Source: an uncultured Alphaproteobacteria bacterium
GTDB taxonomy: Bacteria; Pseudomonadota; Alphaproteobacteria; Rs-D84
Direction of reading: 5' to 3'
NCBI GenBank assembly: GCA_944390835.1
Contig: CALXQT010000014.1
Location: 1 to 37,527, forward strand
Length of the DNA: 37,527 bases
The notes beneath the pieces were generated by a model. The model was not told where the DNA came from. It searched no databases and saw only the letters and a list, made by a program, of their open reading frames with translations. Of the stretch, positions 7,068 to 16,507 are shown one piece after another; the first letter of the stretch is position 1; each line of letters opens with the position of its first letter. The translations under genes and the position numbers were made by a program.

Positions 7068-9170
7068 ATGCTAGAAAATCTTAATCCAGAACAAAAAAAA
7101 GCAGTTGAAACGACAGAAGGGCCGTTGTTAGTGCTTTCTGGCGCAGGAACTGGGAAAACACGCGTACTGACGACACGTATTGCATATATATTGAATAACG
7201 CATTGGCTTTGCCGTGGCAGGTTTTGGCGCTTACTTTCACTAATAAAGCCGCTAATGAAATGAAAAATCGGTTGGCTATGTTTTCAGCAGATTCTGGGTG
7301 GTATGCCGGGGACGTTTGGTGTGGTACTTTTCATTCTATTTGCTTGCGTATTTTACGGGCTAATGCGGTTGCTGTTGGATTACGGCGTGACTTTTTGATA
7401 TACGGTGAAGACGAACAGAAAACAGTTTTAAAACATGCATTATCTGAATTAGGGCTGGATATAAAAGATTTTAACCCAGCTGACTGGATAGAACGTATTT
7501 CTGCAATAAAAGATAGAGGTTTAAATAGTTATGAGCATACTTCTGCTATTGCAACTAAAATATTAGATGCATATAACAGTGAACTTTCCAGACTTGGGGC
7601 GATTGATTTTGGTGATATTATATTAAAAGTTCTGGAGTTGTTTAATGCGATGCCGGATGTGTTAACTCGTTATCAGAATCAATTTAAATATATTTTAGTG
7701 GATGAGTTTCAGGATACTAATCTTGCCCAGATGCAATTTCTGCAGATGTTGACACAGAATAAAGATAATCCAAATATATGTTGCGTGGGTGATGATGATC
7801 AGTCCATTTATTCTTGGCGTGGTGCAGAAATAAAGAATATTTTAAACTTTGAGAAAAATTTTCCTAGTGCTCAAATAATTCGTTTGGAAACCAATTATCG
7901 TAGTACTCCGAATATATTGGGGGCGGCGAATTCTTTAATTCGTCATAATTCTGGGCGTTTGGGGAAAGATTTGCGTGCGAAGTCTGGTGTTAATGACGGT
8001 GAACCTGTATACGTTTTAACCGTACCAAGTGATTTCGATGAGGCAAGGTTAGTTGCAGATACAATAATGCGTAAAGATGATGCAGAATCTTACGCAGATT
8101 ATGCGGTGTTAATACGAGCTGGTAGTTTATCTCGTTTGTTTGAAGAAGAATTTACATCTCGGGGTATACCATATAAGTTAATTGGAGCAACGAAGTTTTA
8201 TGATAGAGCAGAAATTCGTGACGCGATTGCGTACTTGCGTGTATTAGTATACCCGTTTGACGATATTTCTTTTATGAGAATTATTGGAAAACCGCGTCGC
8301 GGTTTTGGCCCAGCAGCAATTAATAAGTTGCGACTACTTGGTGAAAATTTAATGGCTGGGTTAAAAAATGCGAACTTAACCGGAAAGCAGGGAACCGCAG
8401 CGGACGAGTTTTTGTCGGCATTTGATTTTGATTGGAAAAATATGCGACCAATGGAGGCGGCACAAAAAATATTAGATGCTTCTGGGTATATACAGATGTG
8501 GCGAGAATCTAAAGATATTGATGCGCCAGATAGGTTAGATAATATTCGTGAATTAATTACAAACGTAATATCTAAGTACGATACTTTAGAAGAGTTTTTA
8601 GAGCATGCCGCTTTGATGATGACTGATGATAATGATTCAGACGACGTGGTAAATTCTGCAGATTCTGTCAGCATTATGACGATACATGCTGCAAAAGGGT
8701 TGGAATTTGATACTGTTTTCTTACCTGCATGGGAAGAAGGCATTTTCCCAAACGATATGGCGATACAGTCTGGGGGCCTAGAAGAAGAGCGTAGGTTGGC
8801 ATATGTTGCAATTACGCGTGCAAGAAAACGAGCTATCATAATAAATACTATGTCTAGGTTAGTCTTTGGAACTAGGCAGTATAATTCTCCTAGTCGATTT
8901 ATAACGGAAATGGATAATCGCTTTTTAGATTTTCAGGGTGGAAGTCCTAGGCCTCATAAATATTATCACGGAGTACCTACACCATATTCAGAACCTGTCA
9001 AACAGCGCCGAGAGTCAATTAAACACGCGTCGTCAGTAGGGCGATTGGTAGAACATCAAGAAATGGGACGAGGTGTTGTAATAGAAGAAAACGATGATAT
9101 TTTGACGGTTGCTTTCCGCGCGCGTGGAATAAAAAAAGTTGCACGTAAGTTCGTTGCGTTTGTGGATTAA
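7068..9170 (+). CDS. uvrD: UvrD/PcrA-type ATP-dependent DNA helicase (superfamily 1A)
   Basis: This 3'-5' DNA helicase unwinds DNA in nucleotide-excision and mismatch repair and clears proteins from DNA. The 700-aa product has all the SF1A motifs: Q-motif LNPEQKKAV, Walker A GAGTGKT (25-31), motif Ia LTFTNKAANEM, Walker B DEFQDTN (~212), motif III GDDDQSIYSWRGA (~240), motif IV ETNYRS, motif V TIHAAKGLEFD (~538) and motif VI VAITRARKR. The C-terminus looks like the Tudor-like PcrA/UvrD tail. I chose the ATG at 7068 because an in-frame upstream GTG lies inside the promoter. UvrD and PcrA cannot be separated by eye. The gene runs into the VirB6-like array tail-to-tail, with no clear terminator between. 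Confidence 0.93.
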   Translation: MLENLNPEQKKAVETTEGPLLVLSGAGTGKTRVLTTRIAYILNNALALPWQVLALTFTNKAANEMKNRLAMFSADSGWYAGDVWCGTFHSICLRILRANAVAVGLRRDFLIYGEDEQKTVLKHALSELGLDIKDFNPADWIERISAIKDRGLNSYEHTSAIATKILDAYNSELSRLGAIDFGDIILKVLELFNAMPDVLTRYQNQFKYILVDEFQDTNLAQMQFLQMLTQNKDNPNICCVGDDDQSIYSWRGAEIKNILNFEKNFPSAQIIRLETNYRSTPNILGAANSLIRHNSGRLGKDLRAKSGVNDGEPVYVLTVPSDFDEARLVADTIMRKDDAESYADYAVLIRAGSLSRLFEEEFTSRGIPYKLIGATKFYDRAEIRDAIAYLRVLVYPFDDISFMRIIGKPRRGFGPAAINKLRLLGENLMAGLKNANLTGKQGTAADEFLSAFDFDWKNMRPMEAAQKILDASGYIQMWRESKDIDAPDRLDNIRELITNVISKYDTLEEFLEHAALMMTDDNDSDDVVNSADSVSIMTIHAAKGLEFDTVFLPAWEEGIFPNDMAIQSGGLEEERRLAYVAITRARKRAIIINTMSRLVFGTRQYNSPSRFITEMDNRFLDFQGGSPRPHKYYHGVPTPYSEPVKQRRESIKHASSVGRLVEHQEMGRGVVIEENDDILTVAFRARGIKKVARKFVAFVD

Positions 9171-9188
9171 ATGAGCGTAATAATGTTT

Positions 9189-10487
9189 TTATTTTTTTTC
9201 ACGCCATAGTTTAATAAATTCTTTGCTTTTGTTATATGTACTTGTCCACAATGTCTTAATATCATTGGTAAAGTCTTTTTCAAAACTATTATTTATTTTA
9301 CCACCTAGATCTTCGGCAATTTTATCAGCCTTGTTGGCAAGATAGGCAACCAATAATCCTGTTAGTAGTGTTATGACAAATCCGGCGTTATCTAATGTTG
9401 GGATCTTAGCAGATAGATCAGCGTCTATTGTGCCAGATAATAGTGCCGCACATAACGCGATAACAATTGATAAAGAAACGAAATAAATAGCGGCGTTTAT
9501 AAAACGTTGAATTTGATTTGATAAAGTTTCTGGTTTGAACAATCCCAGAAAACCGTTAAATATATCTCCGACAATACCTTTATATGAAGTGTTTTTTACG
9601 GTTTCCGCAATCGCGGTAAACGGTAACATTATAACGGCCAAGAACAAATCCATTATAACGCCAAGACCCATAAGAGTAAACTTAAATGCATTATATATAA
9701 AGATTACTATAAAAGCAGCACCAACCGCCATTGTAAAAGCACTGGTCCCAATGCCGGCAATTAACCAATGCCAACCTGCGGCAATTGCCGTTGTAAAAAA
9801 GCCAGATAAACGCGTGGGAACACAAAGAATATCTGCGGCCGCTTTTGCGTCAATTATCATTCCATTTGAGGCTTTGGCAGCGGCATATTCGCGAATGGCA
9901 TTACAGGTATCTGGTATTTGTGCACCGGCTGAATTCGTCACGGCATTTAATATAAGATCTGACATATAAGTTGCGATGCTTATTATTGGCCCCATAATCC
10001 ACATGAATACTTGTGCCGGTCCTTGGACAAGAATAATTGACCAAATTGCTATTATAGCACCCTTTTTAACGATCGTTTCACCAAGTGCCATTGCGCTGGA
10101 ACCTTTAGTGATCATATTATAGGCTTCAAACATAATCCATAATATATATGTCAAGATCATGAATATTATTGCGAAACGAACAAGCGAAGAATCTAATATA
10201 TCCGCCAACCACGAAAGAGCGTCCATCATCGCAAAGCCTATTTTTGCTTCGACTGGTACATAATTTGGAACCAACTGTTTCTTTTGAAATTCGGATTGGA
10301 ATTTAACCATATCTGACCCAAGCATAGTATTAAATTGTTCTATGTTTTCTGTAGTCATCCAATCGCCATAATCGCCAACTTCTGTAAATGGTACGTTTGT
10401 GGTTGCTGCTGTTACAGGTTGTATCGTTAACAGACCTGCAAAAGCAACTGCGATTATGTTTTTAAAGATTTTTTTTAATAATCTCAT
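9189..10487 (-). CDS. VirB6/TrbL-like membrane protein, array member 4
   Basis: This 432-aa polytopic inner-membrane protein is probably a VirB6-type channel subunit of a type IV secretion system. An N-terminal signal-like segment (residues ~9-28, ending PVTAAT) precedes a ~75-residue soluble stretch and about seven membrane segments. A loop between segments carries two cysteines (TCNAIREYA and ILCVPTRL), as in neighbouring paralogues. The shared core motif is MDLFLAVIMLPF, followed by an amphipathic helix. It is last of the four minus-strand genes; its ATG overlaps the previous stop by one base (TAATG), so translation is probably coupled. Assignment rests on topology and motif sharing, not on a sequence search. 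Confidence 0.6.
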   Translation of the reverse strand: MRLLKKIFKNIIAVAFAGLLTIQPVTAATTNVPFTEVGDYGDWMTTENIEQFNTMLGSDMVKFQSEFQKKQLVPNYVPVEAKIGFAMMDALSWLADILDSSLVRFAIIFMILTYILWIMFEAYNMITKGSSAMALGETIVKKGAIIAIWSIILVQGPAQVFMWIMGPIISIATYMSDLILNAVTNSAGAQIPDTCNAIREYAAAKASNGMIIDAKAAADILCVPTRLSGFFTTAIAAGWHWLIAGIGTSAFTMAVGAAFIVIFIYNAFKFTLMGLGVIMDLFLAVIMLPFTAIAETVKNTSYKGIVGDIFNGFLGLFKPETLSNQIQRFINAAIYFVSLSIVIALCAALLSGTIDADLSAKIPTLDNAGFVITLLTGLLVAYLANKADKIAEDLGGKINNSFEKDFTNDIKTLWTSTYNKSKEFIKLWREKK

Positions 10488-11923
10488 TATTCTTTACCAG
10501 TTGCCTTTGATATTGTTTCAAATATTTGTCTTGGACTGTCCCATATTTTTTTGCCTAAATCTTTCGCCCATGTTCCAAAATCAAATTTTTCTGAACCTTC
10601 TGCTATTAAAATACTATCAACTTTTGGTTTAATCGCATAGAAATATAAGAAGAACAGCAAAATCATCATTAATAAAAATTCCCAACCATCATCCATGAAG
10701 TCAAAAGCACCAGGGTATTGATTCTCAACTTGGGTACGTTGAGCTATGAAACAAGCTTTGAATTTATCTGCGTCAATTTCACCGTCTACAGTGGCAACAT
10801 GTTCGCAAGTTGAAAAAACGTTTATAACAGATAATGTTTGAGCATTAGGGTTTTCTATTTTTTGTCCCATTAGTGGAGGTAAAATTGCGCTATACCCATC
10901 ACGTGGACCAGGGAAGTAAGAGTCTGCAGCATAAGCAACAATTGCATATGTAATAAGTACTTTTAAAGTTATTCCTACAATTTTTATTGCTGAGTTTACT
11001 AACATATTTATGGCGTTTTTTATAACACCGTTGGCTAAAGACCATGTTTGTTCAAATGCAGCGGCGGCTAATAATAACGGTAAGAATATAATTAAAAAAA
11101 CTAATTTGAACACAACAGATAATATTTGAAAGACTAGATCAAATCCAATTATTAAAAACATTAAAACTAATGTTAGCCCGGCTAACCATGTTAATACCCC
11201 ACCACCTAATCCTAGCCATGCGTAGTTCATTAAAGAAAAACCCCCGGCGGCTCCTGCCAGCATTACACTATTTATATTACCCATAACGCACATAAATGGT
11301 TGTAATATTGGGTTTAATATATCAGAGTTTTTGCTTGTCGTTGTTAAAGCCCCGCACTGTGCCGCATCTGATACACCTGTTGCCGCCATAGAAAGTTCAG
11401 CACCGACAAACAGAACCGGTGTTATAGTTATGTTTGAAACAGTTCTTAATGCCGCTGTGCCACCCATACCTAAAGCACCCATAAGTGCGCCAACAATTAA
11501 TACCCTGGCACCTTGTCGCCATACTTTGTCAAACCAACCAGCCAGTTCAAGCTTTTTTTCTTTTTCGTCTAATTCTGAGGTTTTTTTCGCCGCGTCAAAA
11601 ATATATTTTGCGGTATAGATAATTAGAAATATCCCAAAACCAAGAGACATTAATATCCAAATGTTATCAACCATTGCGGTCCAAAACATTTCTGCAGCGT
11701 TACCAATAACTGTAAATAGTTGTTCGATATATCCGCATAAAAAGCAGCCATTTGCTGACGCTATATTCCCATCGCTTACACCAATTGTATTCATAAAACC
11801 ATCTAAACTGGTATAAGTTATTGCAGCCCCACCAATAGAAGATGATAAATACCATATACCGATACCTAACGCAATTGCGCCCATAATAAATTTGATAGCA
11901 ATCATTATTAATTTTGCTTTCAT
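10487..11923 (-). CDS. VirB6/TrbL-like membrane protein, array member 3
   Basis: At 478 aa this is the longest of the five. An N-terminal membrane segment is followed by CFLCGYIEQLFTVIGNAAE, a C-x2-C motif also seen in members 2 and 5 (CWGC, CWSC). Several membrane segments follow. A loop holds QCGALT and FMCVMGNIN, the paired-cysteine loop. The core motif here is LVFLIIFLPLLLAAAAFEQTW. The C-terminal third is a soluble loop with a further Cys pair and a last membrane segment (LLMMILLFFLYFYA). It starts 3 nt after the previous stop, with AAAAGAAG as ribosome binding site. Role inferred: a type IV secretion inner-membrane channel component. Confidence 0.6.
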   Translation of the reverse strand: MKAKLIMIAIKFIMGAIALGIGIWYLSSSIGGAAITYTSLDGFMNTIGVSDGNIASANGCFLCGYIEQLFTVIGNAAEMFWTAMVDNIWILMSLGFGIFLIIYTAKYIFDAAKKTSELDEKEKKLELAGWFDKVWRQGARVLIVGALMGALGMGGTAALRTVSNITITPVLFVGAELSMAATGVSDAAQCGALTTTSKNSDILNPILQPFMCVMGNINSVMLAGAAGGFSLMNYAWLGLGGGVLTWLAGLTLVLMFLIIGFDLVFQILSVVFKLVFLIIFLPLLLAAAAFEQTWSLANGVIKNAINMLVNSAIKIVGITLKVLITYAIVAYAADSYFPGPRDGYSAILPPLMGQKIENPNAQTLSVINVFSTCEHVATVDGEIDADKFKACFIAQRTQVENQYPGAFDFMDDGWEFLLMMILLFFLYFYAIKPKVDSILIAEGSEKFDFGTWAKDLGKKIWDSPRQIFETISKATGKE

Positions 11924-11926
11924 AGT

Positions 11927-13192
11927 TTACTTCTTTTCACCGTCTTTTTTGCCATCGCTTTCTTTATTTCCGGTACCATCTTTTTTTTCATTTTCATTTT
12001 TTTTGTTTTCTTTATCTTTGGCGTCGCCGCCATTTAAAATATTTTTACCGATATTAGTTGCAGTCGTAATTACTGAAGATGTCAATTTCATTGCGTTGTC
12101 GGCTAATTCTTCACTTAAGTTGTTCTTTGCGGATACACCAAAAGAATCTAATATCATAGAAGTTACCTGTGGAATTTGGTCGTATATAAAGTTTAACACA
12201 TATACCAATATAATGCAGCTGCCCAAAGTCATAGCGGCAAGATTTTCTTCGGATAAATCACCTGCAAACACTTGCCCTGTTGTAATAAGTTCCATAATTT
12301 CTGCTGCACTCTGACCGGGTGCAGAAAAGAATTTAGCAAGTATTACCATAATAACAGTATAGGTTATTACAGCAGACGCAAGCGCAATTATTGAATTAAT
12401 TAGGTCTTTAAATTGCTTTGTTCCTATGTTTTTACCAAGAGAAGAAATCCATTTTGGTGCATCGTCTCCTTTGAAAGCGACCAATATTAAGGACAGTGGG
12501 AAAAAGAATGCAAAAAACGTCATTGCTACGATTATGTCTGCAAAGTAAAAGCAGAAACGGATAAAAAATTTAAAGAAACCGTAAAATAAATAGGCCCCTA
12601 TAAAGAATAAAATAATGTGTTTTATAAGCGAACCAATCCCTAATAATGCCTTTAAAGAAAAAGCTTTGTCCATAACAGCAATTCCTAGTTTCATATATGA
12701 CTGGAATTGAGTAATGGTTGTTTTCATCAGCATAATTATTTTGTCACGTAATTGTGGTCGAAAGAATCCTTCTTCTGACATTTTTTCTGGTTCATATGTT
12801 ACCTTTTCAGTAACATCTGTGCTGTCGATATGTAACATACTTTGGGTATAGATTAGTGTTATATCCGCAACAGGTTCAAATGTAATGCTTGTTATAAAAC
12901 GGGGAAACATGACACCCATGCTTAAAAGTGTAAGCGCTACTAAAGAGTTTATAATAACAGGTTTGATGGATTTTTGGTACAATGGGTCTGAAATATCCTC
13001 TTTCATATTTTTCCAGACCGCGTTTATGACGTAAAAAGAAAATAAAATGCAAAACAATATTGCACAGAATATTACAAATTGATTATATACTGCACCAGCG
13101 GCATCTGACACGATTTGAAATAAACGGTCAAATACGGGACAGCCCCAGCACTGTACCGTATCATCAATCAAAGAATTCATAAATCCGTTCAT
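11927..13192 (-). CDS. VirB6/TrbL-like membrane protein, array member 2, with charged tail
   Basis: This 421-aa product begins with QCWGCPVFDRLFQIVSDAAG, the C-x2-C head motif, and then alternates membrane segments and loops. The extracytoplasmic loop contains FFRPQLRDKIIMLMK, which resembles FSPKLRHNLVCEIAN in member 5 but lacks the cysteine. The core motif is FFAFFFPLSLILVAFKG, followed by KWISSLGKNI. The last ~35 residues are Lys/Glu/Asn/Gly-rich and clearly hydrophilic, a likely cytoplasmic tail unique to this member. Its ATG overlaps the previous stop by 4 nt (ATGA). A second in-frame ATG four codons later is possible. Confidence 0.6.
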   Translation of the reverse strand: MNGFMNSLIDDTVQCWGCPVFDRLFQIVSDAAGAVYNQFVIFCAILFCILFSFYVINAVWKNMKEDISDPLYQKSIKPVIINSLVALTLLSMGVMFPRFITSITFEPVADITLIYTQSMLHIDSTDVTEKVTYEPEKMSEEGFFRPQLRDKIIMLMKTTITQFQSYMKLGIAVMDKAFSLKALLGIGSLIKHIILFFIGAYLFYGFFKFFIRFCFYFADIIVAMTFFAFFFPLSLILVAFKGDDAPKWISSLGKNIGTKQFKDLINSIIALASAVITYTVIMVILAKFFSAPGQSAAEIMELITTGQVFAGDLSEENLAAMTLGSCIILVYVLNFIYDQIPQVTSMILDSFGVSAKNNLSEELADNAMKLTSSVITTATNIGKNILNGGDAKDKENKKNENEKKDGTGNKESDGKKDGEKK

Positions 13193-14484
13193 TTCTTTTT
13201 AAACCATCCTATTGCGGTACCAATTGCAGAACCTGCACTTTTAATGCGGTTAGCAAATACTTTTGTATCCCCTTTTACTTGGTTGTATAATTTATCCATA
13301 CCCGATCCGACATATGAATCTAATTGTTTGCGAGTAAGCTCAAATATACGAAACATTAAATAAAACGTTAATATTGCAGATAACCATAATATAGAGTGCT
13401 GTCCGAACCCAAGTGCGCTATTTGCAATGCTTGGAACATTTGATGTTGCGGTTCCCCCAGCCGCCACAACAAATATGGAAGAGTTCCATTGGAATAAAGA
13501 TTTTATGATTGCTATGTTTACGCATAAAATAAAAGAGCATGCGATCATAGTTATGACAATTTTTTGTAGTGCTTTAGTTATCCCACCAAACGCAGGCCAT
13601 ACGTCTAGCCATTGTTTGCTGGGCTTTGCGACATATGTTAATACTTGAAATGGGTAAAGTACTAAAGCCATTCCAAAGTTAAAGATGGCTTGTATTATAA
13701 GCAAAGCCATAAATAAATTACTGGCGACAAAAGTGAAAACTAATATTAGCCCCGTAATCAGATTTAAGAAATCTTCTCCGCCATGTGGAATGAGTGTTAT
13801 TAAACCGCGCAAACCCTGATTTATAAATTCAAAGCCGCGTTTAATAATTGTGTTATTCGCATGAGATATATCTGATACGGGCTGTACTAAAAATTCGCAA
13901 CTGTCTTGAGTCAGCCAACCTTGTTCTATTATTGATGGGGGACATTCTATTTTAGGGGCGTTTATACCTGCGTCATTAACAGTTTCTGTTATACTGTGGG
14001 TATAAAGCGAACCGAATTTTAGGAATGGATTTATAAGCCATTCTGTTAAATATACAGGTTTAATCTGTAATAGGACCGTTACAGCAACAATTGCACGAAT
14101 TGCTGGTTTAAGCATGTTGCTGGCTATAGTTATTCCATCAACGCCATCTGAAATTTCACCGCCACCAGAAAAACCGAAAAAAGAAACCCACAATTTTGGA
14201 AAATACATTTTGAGTAAATATAATACCATAGATACAGCTAAGAATCCCCAAACAAGAATATATATTATACCGGTTCCCCCACCAACAAAGAATTCATATC
14301 CCCCAGTGGCGATAGCCATAAGTGCGTCTAATATTATTGGAATCAGCGGGGCTAAATTTAAAGCGTCGACTATTGTGCGTTCAGCAGCACCTGCAATTGA
14401 TGGCATGAATAAAAAGCACGCTAATAAAGCAACGCTTAATATGCGCTTAAAAGCGGGATAAAAATTTTGTTTTAATGAAAACAT
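13189..14484 (-). CDS. VirB6/TrbL-like membrane protein, array member 1
   Basis: First gene of the minus-strand group, 431 aa. A signal peptide (about residues 14-33, ending SIAGAAE) is followed by a membrane segment, a glycine-rich loop and further segments. The paired-cysteine loop reads ECPPSIIEQGW followed by DSCEFLVQ. The core motif is MALVLYPFQVLTYVAKPSKQW, then a helix. The C-terminus is basic and cytoplasmic (FKKK). The ATG is preceded by AGAGAGA. This member lacks the C-x2-C head motif of members 2, 3 and 5. It probably leads a four-gene transcript, since gene junctions overlap or leave at most 3 nt. Confidence 0.6.
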   Translation of the reverse strand: MFSLKQNFYPAFKRILSVALLACFLFMPSIAGAAERTIVDALNLAPLIPIILDALMAIATGGYEFFVGGGTGIIYILVWGFLAVSMVLYLLKMYFPKLWVSFFGFSGGGEISDGVDGITIASNMLKPAIRAIVAVTVLLQIKPVYLTEWLINPFLKFGSLYTHSITETVNDAGINAPKIECPPSIIEQGWLTQDSCEFLVQPVSDISHANNTIIKRGFEFINQGLRGLITLIPHGGEDFLNLITGLILVFTFVASNLFMALLIIQAIFNFGMALVLYPFQVLTYVAKPSKQWLDVWPAFGGITKALQKIVITMIACSFILCVNIAIIKSLFQWNSSIFVVAAGGTATSNVPSIANSALGFGQHSILWLSAILTFYLMFRIFELTRKQLDSYVGSGMDKLYNQVKGDTKVFANRIKSAGSAIGTAIGWFKKK

Positions 14485-14510
14485 TCTCTCTATGTTATTT
14501 TATCTTTTCA

Positions 14511-14544
14511 ATTATATCACATTTACGGCAAAATATGATATACT
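14511..14544. promoter_or_regulatory. Divergent promoter region of the VirB6-like array
   Basis: Minus strand: TATAAT at 14511-14516, 26 nt before the member 1 ATG. Plus strand: TATACT at 14539-14544, 8 nt before the member 5 ATG, which predicts a leaderless mRNA. Neither has an obvious -35 box. The two cores are only 22 bp apart, so joint control of all five genes is plausible. Confidence 0.5.
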
Positions 14545-14552
14545 TAAAAATA

Positions 14553-15842
14553 ATGAATAAATTAAAAAAGTTTTGGATAGTTTTTTTATCTTTCTTGCCC
14601 TTTTCTGCAGGGGCGGTTGCTCCATTAGTCGTGGGTACGATTGCTGGTTTGGGTGTTATTGCTGGTTTTTCTATATACAGAACTGCTGCCCCAGTAAATA
14701 TGGCAGACGCATTAAATTTTTTCAGTACTTGTTGGTCGTGTCAGATGTTCTCTGACATTATGGCCACTATGTCCGGTTTACTCCCGCGGGTTTATGGTGC
14801 GATGGGATCTGTAATATTGCCGTTATCTGCCGGATTAATGGCGATATGGTTTGCGTGGAAATTATTTTCCGGTTTTATAAACGCAAAAATAGAAGAGCCT
14901 TGGACAATTGTCGGTGATTTCGGAACAAAATTTATAAAGTTAGGTTTGGTTGCAGGGTTGCTTGTCATACCCCTGCCAAGAATATTAACAAATGTTGTAA
15001 TAGAGCCTGTATTTAATGTAGGTTTGTCTTTAAATCGTGCTGTCGCCGGAAATGATGATTTTGCAAAGTGTGTGGTTGCCACCGCTTTGGCGGACCCTAG
15101 TGCTGCAAGTGTTTCTACAGCCTCGGCTGGTGCTTTTTCGCCCAAACTGCGGCATAATTTAGTCTGTGAAATAGCCAATATTCATCAGATGACCGGACTT
15201 GGAATGACAGTTGGTTGGACAATGTTAAGTATGGCTTTTAATGAAGAATACATGCATCATTTTTTATGGTTTGTCCCGATTTTTCCGAATATACCTATCT
15301 TTTTTACCGGTTTACTTATATTAGTTTTGTTCTTTTTTGCGTTACTGCCGGTGCCTTTGTATTTCTTGGAAGTTTTTATAACGCTTTCAATGGATTTAGT
15401 AATGTTGCCGTTTATGTTAATGTCTTGGCTGTTTAAGGGATGGGCAATATTCCCAGATGGGGGCAGAAATGTTAAAAAAATGATAGAGGATGTTATAAAG
15501 GCGACGGCTGGAATTGCCTTGGTAGGCGTTTTTGTCACGTTTTCTGTCATGTTTTTAAACGCTGTTTTTGGACAGTGGGAGGGTGCTGATAGATTAGCAC
15601 TGGCGCTATCAGAAAATGATTCAACTATTTTGATGGATGGTTTATTAATGCGAAATGACAGCATAATAACAATAATTTTAATGGGAATTTTCATTGCTAT
15701 GTTCATGACAATGATACCTACACTAGTAAAAACTTTGTTCGCGAACGTAGAAATTCCTGAAACCTATTACGAAAAGACGAAAGAAAATTTAAATATTTTA
15801 TGGAAAAGCCTGAAAAATTGGTACGAATCACTAAAAAAATAA
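14553..15842 (+). CDS. VirB6/TrbL-like membrane protein, array member 5 (divergent)
   Basis: This 429-aa product starts with a signal peptide (MNKLKKFW, ending FSAGAVAP), then has FSTCWSCQMFSDIM, the C-x2-C head motif. Membrane segments follow, with a paired-cysteine loop (KCVVATAL, and LRHNLVCEIAN) and the core motif SMDLVMLPFMLMSWLFKGW. A last membrane segment (IILMGIFIAMFMTMI) and a basic tail close the protein. I chose the ATG at 14553 because it begins the signal peptide and lies 8 nt after a TATACT box; longer in-frame starts would overlap member 1. The protein is almost the same length as members 1, 2 and 4. It is a paralogue on the opposite strand. Confidence 0.6.
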   Translation: MNKLKKFWIVFLSFLPFSAGAVAPLVVGTIAGLGVIAGFSIYRTAAPVNMADALNFFSTCWSCQMFSDIMATMSGLLPRVYGAMGSVILPLSAGLMAIWFAWKLFSGFINAKIEEPWTIVGDFGTKFIKLGLVAGLLVIPLPRILTNVVIEPVFNVGLSLNRAVAGNDDFAKCVVATALADPSAASVSTASAGAFSPKLRHNLVCEIANIHQMTGLGMTVGWTMLSMAFNEEYMHHFLWFVPIFPNIPIFFTGLLILVLFFFALLPVPLYFLEVFITLSMDLVMLPFMLMSWLFKGWAIFPDGGRNVKKMIEDVIKATAGIALVGVFVTFSVMFLNAVFGQWEGADRLALALSENDSTILMDGLLMRNDSIITIILMGIFIAMFMTMIPTLVKTLFANVEIPETYYEKTKENLNILWKSLKNWYESLKK

Positions 15843-15896
15843 AAAATCAAGTGCTTTATTTAACGTGCCCCCCTTTTTTGAGAGTTCCGAATCTGA

Positions 15897-15902
15897 TATA
15901 AT
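15897..15902 (+). promoter_or_regulatory. -10 box of the 172-aa gene, near-leaderless
   Basis: TATAAT ends 8 nt before the ATG at 15911 with no ribosome binding site between. A T-rich stretch about 16-17 bp upstream might act as a poor -35. Confidence 0.55.
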
Positions 15903-15910
15903 TCATAGCA

Positions 15911-16429
15911 ATGAAGCAGTTTCCGATTCTTTATTGGCCACGTAAGATGAACGCTGATACTGATTATCAGCTGGCGCGTAAGGTTATAAATGGTGCAACC
16001 GGTGTCATGCCAGATGTGGTAACTGGTGACGTTGATCTGATGTTGATTTTAGAAGAAAACCCCAGTGCTACGATATATTATCCTGTGTTTTGTGAATCCA
16101 CAGGCTGGTGGGGTGAATTGTTGGGGGGAAGTGCGGTTGTTACAGATAAAATGATCATTTCTCCAGAATGTCAGCTAATGGTCATAGAATCTGAACGTAC
16201 GGCGAATAAAGCCGGAAAAGGCGGGAAAAATCAACTGTTGGCGGCGGAAATATATCCGGCCAGCGGTTTTTTTAAGAAAATGAATTCTGGTATTGCAACT
16301 GTGGCAGATATGTTGGCAACTGATGCTGGAACTATTTTAGCGTTGTTTACCGGTAAGAATCAGTCTCAATTTATAAATGTATTAGAATCTACGGGAAATT
16401 CATATTTAGGCTGCATCGGCAGATATTAA
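15911..16429 (+). CDS. Unknown 172-aa protein
   Basis: I do not recognise this protein. It has no signal peptide or membrane segment and looks like a soluble cytoplasmic protein with mixed alpha/beta character. Notable stretches are ILYWPRKMNADTDYQLARK near the start, TGWWGELLGGSAVV in the middle and a basic AGKGGKNQ. It ends with SYLGCIGRY. The start follows a TATAAT box by 8 nt. It lies between the VirB6-like array and rpmE, each with its own promoter, so context gives little help. Coding is supported by an open frame of full length with codon use like its neighbours. Confidence 0.7.
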   Translation: MKQFPILYWPRKMNADTDYQLARKVINGATGVMPDVVTGDVDLMLILEENPSATIYYPVFCESTGWWGELLGGSAVVTDKMIISPECQLMVIESERTANKAGKGGKNQLLAAEIYPASGFFKKMNSGIATVADMLATDAGTILALFTGKNQSQFINVLESTGNSYLGCIGRY

Positions 16430-16443
16430 TGTGTTAATATTGC

Positions 16444-16471
16444 TTGATTTCCGGAAAAATACTTGTATAAT
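16444..16471 (+). promoter_or_regulatory. Promoter of rpmE and the SuhB-like gene
   Basis: TTGATT, 16-bp spacer, TATAAT. The leader is about 30 nt and carries AAAGGG before the rpmE ATG. Confidence 0.65.
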
Positions 16472-16507
16472 TTTCACGCTTTGTTTAAACAATAAAAGGG
16501 TAATAAG

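Noticed and set aside
8198..8839. 213-codon antisense frame inside the helicase gene
   Set aside because: It lies fully within conserved helicase motifs on the other strand, with no promoter or ribosome site of its own.
9189..15842. Complete type IV secretion locus
   Set aside because: Only VirB6-like proteins are present. No VirB4, VirB8-B11, VirD4 or relaxase gene lies in the window.
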